From positions 744,001-808,000 of the forward strand of contig JAGTJL010000020.1 in assembly GCA_020746875.1 (NCBI GenBank): a stretch of 64,000 nt of DNA. Direction: 5' to 3'. Position numbers and translations under genes: made by a program. Below, one piece after another: positions 47,506 through 57,153 of the stretch. Source of the stretch: Rhexocercosporidium sp. MPI-PUGE-AT-0058. Lineage: Eukaryota; Ascomycota; Leotiomycetes; Helotiales. The notes beneath the pieces are model-generated. The model worked only from the letters and a program-made list of their open reading frames with translations, did not search any database and was not told the origin of the DNA. Each line of letters opens with the position of its first letter. Position 1 is the stretch's first letter.

Positions 47506-49093
47506 ATGCCCAGTCCCACCGATACAATCTCGGGCATCTCAAGACGGAAAAAGAAAGCGTGCCGTGGATGTCGGCATAGAAAACAACGATGTAACTTTGA
47601 GCAGCCCTGTCATAATTGCGAGGCAGCCGGTGTAGGTGAGACTAAGATTCTGCTCCAGTACCCTGGTTACTCACCTTCTAAAGTTTCTAGAATTTCTTCC
47701 TATCATACAAGACTCCATGAAGAACTACCCAACAGGATACGTTTCCGCATTAGAGAACCACGCCGCCATGCTAGAACGAACTCTCAATGAAAGGTTCCCG
47801 GACTTGGCACATGACCATCTAGACAATGTCCGGACTCAATTCCTCCGGTTACCAGTAGCAGCGATACAGAATCTCGATACTCGGCCGCCTGCTAGGCTCG
47901 ACGGTCCATTCGGGACATCACCAGACTCTGAGACGCTGTGGCAATGGCAACCTCCCCAAACTCCCACTCGGCTCTCGTCGCAAATGGACGCACCTATCCA
48001 AATCAGCAACCCAAGTGGACACCAAGCTAGTCCGCCTGACTTCGCTACTCAGGCTAGTTCCTCTGCTCCTAGATTGATCCAGAATATGTCTTTTCCTTTC
48101 CAAGGGATCACCGCTCGTTCAGAAGTAGTTGATGACATCCCCACTGCAACAGCTGCATCCTTCTTTCGCATATATTTCCAGTTCGTCCGTCCTCAATATC
48201 CATTCCTAAGTCTAGAAGAGTGTGGGAACTGGTACACGGAGTGGAGGACTGCACGACCTCATCAACCAATCACTGGATGGCTTTCTTTCTTTGTAAAAAT
48301 GGTTCGTTATGAGACTTCCTCTTCCTACTTTCTTCCACTCTCTAAAATCGCTTTAGATATTTGCAATCGGCTCTCTCATCCAGTCGAAATCTGACTCTGC
48401 GCCGCGGTACCAACATCAAGACCTCAAGTCACAAGCTCAGAGCGAAGTCGCGATTATCAGAAGCACGCACTCGAGTCCACTCATTCGCTTAAAAGCTATG
48501 CTGTTGTCCGCTATGCATGCGCTGCACTCTGAGTCGAAGGCCAGGATTGCCCACATTAGTGGTGCTATCATTAGCTTCGCGAGTTTGCAGGGTTTCCATC
48601 GGCTGGTGAACTTGGAGAATGAGGAGAGCCAAATGAAAATTAAAGCTTGGTCATGTGCATATATGTAAGTCTGGATCTCCCTTCTCGATCTTAATTGTCT
48701 GAATATCTGGGGTGACCGCAATGCCTGTTCTCTCTCCTCGCTAACCCATCCGAACCAGGTGATAACGCAATTCCAAGCTGGAGTCACAATTCTCTACATT
48801 ATCTGGGCTCGTGCGATCCCCATCCAAACCGAAGCTGGCCTCGCAATCCGGGACTGCACATCTGTGCTTGCTGTTCTCGCTGATCGCTGGCAGAATGCAG
48901 AGGTATACCGCGACTGTTTTGAGGTTCTGGCTCGAGCATCCCGAGGTGCAAGAGATTAGGGCGTTTGCAGGGGGAGGCGAGGGACGAGCTTGCGGGGTTA
49001 ATTGAGAGGGTTGATGAGGTGGGTATTCATAGACATGTTAGGCCTATGTTGTTTGAAATGGCTAAGGGTGGTGAGGATGAGGAGATGATATGA
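47506..49093 (+). pseudogene. Zn2Cys6 transcription factor gene with damaged zinc cluster and frame
   Basis: Exons 47506-47635, 47691-48301 and 48357-48664 join in phase. The N-terminus gives KKACRGCRHRKQRC and PCHNCEAAGVE, five of the six zinc-binding cysteines. The sixth position is Phe (TTT at 47693-47695). Then come YPTGYVSALENHAAMLE and a middle region (FFRIYFQFVRPQYPFLSLEE) typical of these regulators. The next exon (from 48759) gives VITQFQAGVTILYIIW and RDCTSVLAVLADRW, but the GTAAGT and CCAG sites at its border do not match in phase. Near 48937 a one-base shift is needed to continue as PRCKRLGRLQGEARDELAG and reach the stop at 49091-49093. It was presumably a DNA-binding nuclear activator. 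With a lost ligand and two frame problems it is probably dead. Confidence 0.72.
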
Positions 49094-49395
49094 TTTGGCA
49101 TGATGGAAGGGAGTTTGGGATGGGACATGACTGGTTCAAATGGTGATCGGATTTAACTAGCATTCGATAACTGTTCCAGAAAAATTCGGATCCGATCGAT
49201 CAGATCAAACAGGCAAATGAATGAATCAATACAAGGAAAGATTTTAAGCGAATTAACCCGAGTTTTTAGAAGTGCTTCGAGAGCTTCCCCCCACTCGTGG
49301 TCGCCTCGAGTCTTGGCGGTCTAGATCTGAAATTTTAATCGACTCACTCCAACTTCCGCTCTCTTCATCGATATCTCCGTTACCTAAAAACAGCC
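49094..49395. other. Intergenic, about 300 bp
   Basis: Promoter of the MobA-like gene. Nothing else is seen. Confidence 0.45.
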
Positions 49396-50118
49396 ATGGA
49401 ATACGATTCGAAAGGGCCAATTCTCAAGGTTCTTCTCTTACTGAATGATCAGTCCGGCTTCAGCAACATTCAATCCTCACTCCTTCCCTTCCCAGACGGT
49501 CTTCTTGGGTTCGAGCACACACTTCAAACACTACACAGCGCCGTCCCTTCAGCAGACACAATTTACATCTCGACGCGTGACGAGAGCCAGGAATCAAAGA
49601 TAAAGTTCCGCTTGGATAATCCAAGCCCTCTATTCCCCCCACACGCCCACTCTGATCACGACCACGACCATTACTCGCCCCAGACACCCAGACTCGAAAC
49701 TATCCTTGCTGAAGCCGGATTCCAGGAATCTGGCTATGGAGCAGTATCGGGACTTCTCGCAGCACACAAGCTACATCCAGATGCAAAATGGCTAGTTCTA
49801 TGCTGTGGATTCCCCTTGCTGCCTCCTCCAGCTCTCCAGCAACTGGTTCTAGAGTGTCGGGATCCGGTCACGTGCTTTGTGAGGGAAGATGGTGTTGTGG
49901 AGCCATTGCTGGGGATCTGGGGGAGTGAGGCGCTGGAGAGGCTGAGTATTCTTTTGGAGGGGGAGACTGTTGATGAGCGGGTGTTGGGGCGTGTGATTGA
50001 AGAATTGCAGGGGAAGTTGGTGAAGCCGCTGAGAGAGGAGTGGATCGTCAAGCCTCGGACGAATGAGGAGTGGAAAATCGCTATGATGACTTGGGAGGAG
50101 TTAAGGGGGGCAAATTGA
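49396..50118 (+). CDS. MobA-like NTP transferase domain protein with degenerate NTP-binding loop
   Basis: An intronless 240 aa frame with good start context (cagccATGG). The pattern is that of MobA-like nucleotidyltransferases (PF12804): the N-terminal strand KVLLLL, LLPFPDGLLGFEHTLQTL for the Pro/helix segment, DAKWLVLCCGFPLLPPPALQ for the metal/NTP-binding strand (normally xxxCDxP), and VVEPLLGIW for the substrate-side motif (EPLxGxY/W). Normal members transfer GMP or CMP to molybdenum cofactor or sugar-like acceptors. Two motifs are unusual: the glycine-rich loop expected after strand 1 (GGxSxRMG) reads NDQSGFSN, and the usual CD-x-P is CGFP. A His/Asp-rich insertion (HAHSDHDHDHY) lies near residue 85. 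Nucleotide binding is doubtful. It could be a non-catalytic or recently inactivated paralogue. Confidence 0.7.
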   Translation: MEYDSKGPILKVLLLLNDQSGFSNIQSSLLPFPDGLLGFEHTLQTLHSAVPSADTIYISTRDESQESKIKFRLDNPSPLFPPHAHSDHDHDHYSPQTPRLETILAEAGFQESGYGAVSGLLAAHKLHPDAKWLVLCCGFPLLPPPALQQLVLECRDPVTCFVREDGVVEPLLGIWGSEALERLSILLEGETVDERVLGRVIEELQGKLVKPLREEWIVKPRTNEEWKIAMMTWEELRGAN

Positions 50119-51485
50119 GATTTTGAGAAGCTCTTTGTATATCGTGGTGGGTATCAATGATACACGGTCGACGAGTTTCGTTTCAGGAGTTCCTCGACCG
50201 CTTGACGCCTTAGTCCCATCTTGGACAACAAGAAGAAGCTTCCTAACCCATCTACGAGCCATGGTCACAAGCAATCCTTGGGCCAAGAAGGGTATCAAGG
50301 GGCCGGGATGATCTATGCCATTGATATCCGAGCTCACTGTGCAGCTTGTCCTCAGCTCTTGCGGTATGCCTCTTGCATTCCCAAGGCCGAACAGTCAGCG
50401 GAAGGTCTGCGGGTACCCCAAGGCCTACTGTTGAATGGCCTTGTCGTTGCACACTTGGACGGCAAATTTCCAGCCTTGGGGCAAGAGGCCAAGTCACCAA
50501 GATATAAGATGTGTGTATGCTGAGCAGATATGCCAAGTCTCAACACGGCATGAAGACTTGGATGCAAGAATCGCAGCATCAGGAGCCACACTACTTGATT
50601 GTTTGGTACTGATTGTACAGACTTCACGGAGCACTTGCTTTGGGTCTTTGCTGCTTCTCTACTGTGTGCATCTAGTTTCGTTGCTGGTCAGAGATTAGAG
50701 CTGCGAGCTAGGGTCCGACGAGTTTTGCATCCACAAGGAGGATAACAATCCAACTCACTTGAAAGGTGTGGAGCAGCCTTCCAACCGAGGCTTTGTTGAC
50801 TTGATTATGTGCTAGGGTACCTAGGGACCATAGGACTAGGGAAATATCGGATACTCCCATCCCCCTCCACAGCCACCTATCTCAGAGGCACAATTGACTT
50901 CATGCCACACACGACCAGCCCGACTTTATTTCAAAGTTGTACGCTTATCATTTGGCAAACCGGTCGGGCGCATTTTCTGACCAATTAGTAGTTCTTAGCA
51001 TTCTCGAACCGTACAATGTTCTCGGGGACCAAGACTAGGCGAATCTGGGCAATGACGGATCAGCATGGGTCAACACTGCTTGGCGGCCGAATAGCCGTTC
51101 GAGATAGTCGAAGCAAAGATGCTGAGACTCTTGTGTGCTTATTCTCTTCACTTTTCATCCATTTCGATCCTTTGCCAACTGTCACTCGGGTGAGTGGCTG
51201 CTCGGCGACGTCTTATGACCTTCCTTCTTCAGATCCAAGAGATAACAAAATAACATCGCCACGCAGTCGCCAATTTTTTTTGGAAGATATCGACGACCCT
51301 TCCAAGAATTTCACTACTTCTCCCGAGATGGCCTGGGTGGCGGGGTCATTCAGACATATATACCTGATGCCAGTCCCTCGGGACCCCTATACCTTTCAAG
51401 CCCTGAGCTGCGCATTCTGCCTGCCTTCTTCTCCCAGTCAATTGCGAAATTGTCGTTTTACAATTTGAGGACTTTGGCATCAGCT
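50119..51485. other. Intergenic, about 1.4 kb
   Basis: Between the MobA-like gene and the dicarboxylate symporter. The plus frame 51016-51468 precedes the symporter in a different frame and is probably leader sequence. I see no gene. Confidence 0.45.
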
Positions 51486-53031
51486 ATGGAGAAAACAGGA
51501 AAAGAGGGCATTCAGGAGACTCGCTCCCAGTCCCCGCCACCAACAATCGATCCTGCCCCATTAGAAGCACCACAGAAAAGACCATGGTGGGCTTCGATCA
51601 AGGAACCAGGCTCTGCATTTCAGATTGTCATCGCAGCCCTTCTAGCTATTGCCATCGGGTTGACAGTCACCAGCACTGTTGACAAGGTTCCGGATGCTGC
51701 GAGGGTTATTCTCGGCATTCCTGGTGTACTTTGGTTGAGATCTCTTAGGGCGGTTGGTGAGTTAACCTCCACCTGGATCTGGATGCCTGATGACTGACGA
51801 GTCTTAGTACTGCCTTTGATTGTGACTGCGATGATTCTGGCTGTTCAGAGATTGAAAGAAATGACCAAGGGAGGTCCTGTTCTCGCCAAATGGACTATCA
51901 CCTACTTCGTCGGCACCACATTCGTTGCAATCTTCCACAGCGCTCTGTTGACTGGGCTTGTGTGGTCCAAGTTGATGGCTGTTGCCGATGAAGCTAGCCT
52001 GTCAACTGATGCACTTTCTTCCCAGAGCGAAACACTCTCAGAAACAGGAAAGGAGTCTACGGTCCATGCCGTGGTTGTCCAGATGTTCGAGTCCTTTATT
52101 CCTCAAAACGTCGTTTACGCAATGGCCAACGACAGTCTTCTCGCTATTGTCATCACCTCTATGGTTGTCGGGTACCTTCTCAAGCCAGGCTCGGCTATCC
52201 TTCGTGCCGTCCAGGAGATCGAAAGCCTCATCGTGGTTGTCATCACCTTCCTCATCAAACTGGCGCCTATCGGAGTCTTCTTCTTGATTCTCCCTAATCT
52301 TTTCAGACTCAACATATCTGATGTCGGGTTCAATCTAGCTATTTTGATCGCTGGCTCATTAGCAATGATGGCTCTGCACACGTTCATCATTCTTCCCCTA
52401 ATATACCTGTTCGTAGTCAGGAAGAACCCTTGGGCTTACTGGTTCAAGAATTCAAGAGCTTGGATCACTGCATGGGGTACAGCATCTTCTGCTGCGACCC
52501 TTCCCGTGACAATCAAGTGTTGTTTAGAGCGTGGAGTTCCCGAGACTGTTGTGAAATTTCTGGTTCCTCTCGGATGTTTGATCAACATGGATGGGTAGGT
52601 CCACGCGCTCCAGTAGCTGGGATTAATATGCTAATGTTACTAGAACTGCGATCTATTTTCCCATTTGCGTCGTCTTTCTGGCCGCAACTCAAGGACATGT
52701 CTTGTCCGCTGTCGACTATATTATAATCTGCCTCCTTTCAACACTGGCGTCTATTGGCACCGCTCCAATTCCATCATCTTCACTCGTGTTGACGGTCATG
52801 ATCGCAAACAGTATCAACGTCCCCATGACTGGCATGTTCGCAGTCGTAGTTGCAATTGATTGGTTCCTTGACCGTTTCCGCACAGCATTGAATGTCAGTG
52901 GCGACTTGTTCGCTGCTGCGGTTGTTACGAAAATCACTGGGATGAAGGAAATTATAGAGGAGGATACTACAAGTGAGAGCGAGTACGATCGAGTGGACGA
53001 GCCGATGGCTCACGGTCCCAATCAAGTTTGA
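51486..53031 (+). CDS. Dicarboxylate/amino acid:cation symporter (DAACS family)
   Basis: Exons 51486-51756, 51808-52594 and 52644-53031, phases consistent, give 481 aa. The fold is that of GltP/EAAT carriers: VLPLIVTAMILAVQRLK for the early helix, NDSLLAIVITSMVVGYLL, the Ser-rich re-entrant loop 1 SSAATLP (317-323) and the NMDGT motif (350-354, completed across the second intron). APIPSSSLVLTVMIAN lies in the second re-entrant loop region. Such carriers take up C4-dicarboxylates, glutamate or aspartate with Na+ or H+ at the plasma membrane. The N-terminal 40 residues are hydrophilic and the C-terminus is acidic (IIEEDTTSESEYDRVDE), probably a regulatory tail. A long extracellular loop (SLSTDALSSQSETLSETG) replaces the loop seen between helices 3 and 4 in animals. 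Confidence 0.92.
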
Positions 53032-54116
53032 GTGGATGAAGTTGAGGTCAGGCTTGTTTAGTGCGAGAAGAAAATATCATCTATTTTGATTATCGAGACA
53101 TGGATCTATCAACCTTAAATGAAGCACTCGTATCGTGCTACCACTTACTCGTCACACTATCTAGCAAGCATGTGAATCTGCGGGAGTGAGCTGGATGGTC
53201 AACTCCTATGCTTGTGATACAGAATATGCTGCTGCACAGCCGCCAGGTCTTAAGTGCTTCGAGACATGTATCTTCTGGCTTCCTGCTGCAAGCCGTCAAG
53301 GTGTGTTGTTACTCCCTCGTGTTCAGACGATCTGGTTTTGTACTTCGATCCGAAACTGACAGCTGCACGTCACTGATTCGAGAAGCGAACTGTCTGGAAT
53401 GTCACTGATCATGTAGCACGAGGCAAATTACAGTCAGTACTCTCGACTGAACATCCGAGCTATCAAATGTCCTGTGTCTAGTCATTGGTATACAAGCTCT
53501 GAATAAAGTACAGAATTTTGTGGATCACTATATTCCGAATATAGCATGACTCTGCTCGAACCTATTTCTCAATCTCCTAATCTCAACTTCCTCTTTAATC
53601 TAGATTCTCATCCAGCAAATTCTTCGCTATCATAGCAGTCTCGTTTCATCCTAAGAACATCAGTATAACTTTTAAACCCCGCGTGTAACAATCGCAAGAC
53701 CGTTACTGTAGAACACAGAAAGCCATCTGTCCTACGCCAGCCGCATGGTGGGTAGCCACATACATACATGTGCCTGCGTGACCTTTCCCTAATCTCCCCC
53801 TATTCACTACTCTGTTTCCAGATCACGAGAGATATACTCTCGGCTTCTCCGATTGCTTATTCACTTATAGACTGTGCCACGATTCTGGTCGTAAGGAGGG
53901 TTGCATTCACTTGCTAACAGAAAGCTGGTTCGATAAAGACTCCTTGACAGATTCTTGGAAATACAACCATCTTCCTTCTTCATCTCACCAAGTTTCATAT
54001 CAAATACTTAGGAGTTCTACGACCTGGCTATTAGACCTGAGACACCACTCAAGTCAAGAACGAATCAAGCAAGAATACAAGCAAACAAAACTTACATCCC
54101 AGCCTCAACCGCAAAT
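53032..54116. other. Intergenic, about 1.1 kb
   Basis: 3' flank of the symporter and promoter of the small secreted gene. Short frames only; I see no gene. Confidence 0.45.
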
Positions 54117-54516
54117 ATGAAGTCCGACGTATGGCCCCCCACCCCTCTCCTCTACCTTTCCTAAAATTATCTCACCATATCTTACACGCCGCAAAGCCCA
54201 CCTGTCCTCTGCTCATCGCTATTCTCAACCTTAAACCAAAACCCTAACACATCCCCAGCTCCTCACCATCCTCCTCGCCCTCCTCCCCCTCACAACCGCC
54301 CTCCCCCTAATCTCCACCCCATCCATCTTCCCCGCCAGCGACTCCACCGATGCGATCTCACAAGCCCAAGCAACACTAGTCTGTCACTCCGGTCTCCCAG
54401 CCTCAGTCTGTGCTGCCGAGTACAGCGCCTCCTGCTCGGACAACGGTGGATTCTACAGTCATCCTGCAGAGAATGGGAGGAGCTGTACCAGTCGGCAGTG
54501 TTTTTGCGTTCGTTAG
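54117..54516 (+). CDS. Small secreted cysteine-rich protein, 89 aa (effector-like candidate)
   Basis: A 12 bp first exon (54117-54128, MKSD) is joined through a 130 bp intron (GTATGG..CCCCAG, branch CCTAAC) to 54259-54516. The product has a strong signal peptide (LLTILLALLPLTTALP after MKSD) and a mature part with six cysteines at 46, 55, 63, 80, 85 and 87, ending GRSCTSRQCFCVR. The alternative of starting inside exon 2 is excluded because there is no in-frame ATG there. Spacing differs from the other small secreted protein at 1.4 kb, and I recognise no family. Secretion and disulfides are strongly suggested; an effector or antimicrobial role is inference. The tiny first exon makes it easy for gene finders to miss. 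Confidence 0.68.
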
Positions 54517-55109
54517 GGTTGTTTGTTTTTGAAACTAGCTATGTTGTTGTCGATTTGGTTCGGAATGGATTTGGGTGTAGTTCTGGTGAGATGGAAATTA
54601 GGGTGGTGGTTGGTGAGGGAAAAGGAGGTGTGGATTCGTGATACTGCTCGGATGGCTTGCATTCTTGCCGTTTGGTCTAGCTGGTTCTTGCTTTGGCAAT
54701 AGGGCAGGGCACTTGCGCTGGGTTTGTTGATAGGAGTGGGGTTAGTATTGGAATTGGTTGCGCTGGAGTTTCTGCTGATCACTCGCTGTGAATTGGTGCG
54801 CGGTAGGGTCGTTGAATTAATAATGCCGTTTTCACTGTGTTTGAGATTTTTGATCGGATTCCCCTACCGTGACTGTAATTGTGAGACATTGTGTGATTAT
54901 TAACATGATACTGAAGGTGCAAATCTGGGTTGAGCCCTGTGATTGTTAAGGTGTAGGTGCCGTGAGAGCTAAATTAATACACTCTTTTCAAAAATTCAGG
55001 CAAAAATGTCTCGAGCTTGGAAGTATATTTCGAAGATTATCTGAGGATCAGTCTACATAGTATCTTCAATGGCATTGCTTTGAACTCAAGAGTCTTTGTT
55101 AAATCTTGC
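54517..55109. other. Convergent intergenic region
   Basis: Between the secreted protein and the kinase. The minus frame at 54513-54782 is unsupported. Nothing else is seen. Confidence 0.45.
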
Positions 55110-56242
55110 CTAGTGTATGTCCAGGTATCCATGAACCAGAGCCTAGAGTAAGGTTCATTGTTAGCAGGTTTTCTATCCAAGCGAGAAGTAAACATACCTC
55201 TGCAGCCGTCATTCTATTCCCACTTTCAAAGCATACTAGACTCTTAACCAAATCCCTCGCATCCTCACTCGCATCCGGCAGCAACTCCTCCCAAGTCTTC
55301 GCGGGAAATTCCTGGTACCACTTAAATGGCGGCGTTGAGAACTCCTTGGCTTCCGGCCAAGTTTCCTCTGTGGGCGTCCCAATCGTCTTGAAAATGCTCA
55401 GAATCAAACCCAGCTGATTGCCATCTTCAGAAGTTTCTCTTGACTCAAATAGCGTCTTTGGAGGTTTACGCAGACATTCGACGAGCATGGTGCCTGCAGC
55501 CCACATATCGAGACTACTATCGTAGGCGCGATTTCCGAAGAGAGTTTCTGGTGCACGGTAGCACGTTGTACCTACTTCAAGAACCTTATGATGAAAGGGC
55601 TCATCACTTGTTGAGAATTCTGGATGCCATGTTGTTCCAAAGTCGGAGAGGTATGCTGGCCCAGTCTTGGATGCTAACAGGAGATTGGAAGGCTTGATAT
55701 CTCTGTGTATGATACCGTTTGCATGGAGATACACCAATGCAGAAAAAAGGTCCCGGAAGACATTCTTAGTGACTTCCTCTGGGACTGCACCTGAACCGAT
55801 TGCCTTGGCGAGTGTGAGAGGGATGAAGGGGAAGGCCAGCACGAGTTGACCTTCTGCGTCTTTGAACGTCTCGGCGAGGGTAATAATGCGAGGGTGGGAT
55901 AGCGAGGTTAGGATCTTGACTTCTCGTGCTGGGTTGTGGGGTTCGACGTTGTGGGTTTCGGTGATTACTTTGAGTGCTACGGTCTTGCTTTGATAGACTT
56001 CTGCTACTAGACCTGAGGCGATGTGGTGGCAATTCTGGTATTTGCCAATGGAGATGCCGGGGGTTGTGGGTTGTGGCTCTGGATCTGAGAGGTCTGTTGG
56101 GGACTCGTTGATGATTGAACTGCAGACTGCATCGTATGCTTCCTGTTGATGTCAGAAGCAATTCTGTGGTGAATGAACTCACCGGACGAGGAGAAGGAGA
56201 TAATGAAGAAACGGACTTTAGAAGCTTTTTGAAAAGTATCAC
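55110..56242 (-). CDS. Csk1-like serine/threonine protein kinase (CDK-activating-kinase type)
   Basis: The main exon 56142-55198 and the last exon 55142-55110 (intron 55 bp, GTATGT..CTCTAG) give a full kinase domain: Gly-rich loop IASGLVAEVYQ, catalytic Lys in TVALKV, HRDIKPSN in the catalytic loop, SDFG, RAPETLF, and RMTAAEALVHGYLDIH at the end. GPAYLSDFGTTWHPE and VGTTCYRAPETLFG resemble fission yeast Csk1, a CMGC kinase that activates Mcs6 and Cdc2-family CDKs. It would act in nucleus and cytosol in cell-cycle and transcription control. The 5' end is uncertain: an exon up to about 56242 (VILFKKLLKSVSSLSPSPRP) joins in phase through GTGAGT..CAACAG, but it has no in-frame ATG, so the true start must lie in another upstream exon or the frame is damaged. 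Confidence 0.85.
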
Positions 56243-57153
56243 ATCGTCTTATATAACCTCCCGATTGGAAAATTTATAGAGGATAAGACATAAAGAAAAA
56301 GGCAAAAATATAAAGCACTATTTTGCCCTTCGAAACCAAGATGAAAGAAGTCAAAACAACGAATTGTCACGTGACTATACACTGGCTGAGATAAGATGAG
56401 CTCACCCTCGATTCAGAAGTATTGTAGGCATCTGTCTCTACCGCAAAGGCAGACTTGTGCGCTGTACCGGTAGAGCTCAGTCCCTTTGCCTCGATACTCT
56501 TCTTTCTAAGGGAAATTAGTCTGAAACGACGGTAGCGTGACTTGTTGCAAGCCTTACAATTTCTCTATGTTCTCGTAGCGATCTGCAGCTCCTAGATTCG
56601 ACCTCCAATTGGACTTTGATTCCATCTTTGCGATATGTGGTGCACTCCGAAGAAGCCGAAGAGAGTGGTAAGCTGATGCTCGAGTCGTGAATTCCATCAG
56701 TTGTTTACTCTCCTTACCGATCGTTGACCAGGGAGCGGTGGACAATAATGTACCGAGGTTCATCCAAAGAGCCTTGAAAATGGGATGCAAGCAATGGTAT
56801 GACAATATATAATTTGAAATTCACGTTCCTATAAGACATGAATACTCGTAATCCAATCGAAGTTGCTCGTGAGATCGATCACCTTTGAATTCGTGGCATT
56901 TTTATGCATGATTTCTATGTGTGCAGGGGTGCGCTTGCATGACCGGAGATCCGCTTCAAAGAGCCGCGATTTCTTGACTCGAAGTTGCTGGTGGTGCTGG
57001 CGTGCTGGTGTGGAAGCTCGGCGTTGACGACAACTTTGCTCTACCTACCTCACCACCACTACGTCGTCGTCGCTGCATCGCACAATCTGTATATTATCTA
57101 TTATTATGCGCAGCTGTCGCATCCCTCTCTAAGCGTCTGACAACACCATCATA
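56243..57153. other. Divergent promoter region of kinase and endocytic adaptor
   Basis: About 0.9 kb between outward-facing genes. It may hold the missing first exon of the kinase near 56400. The minus frame at 56554-56805 is not supported. Confidence 0.45.
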
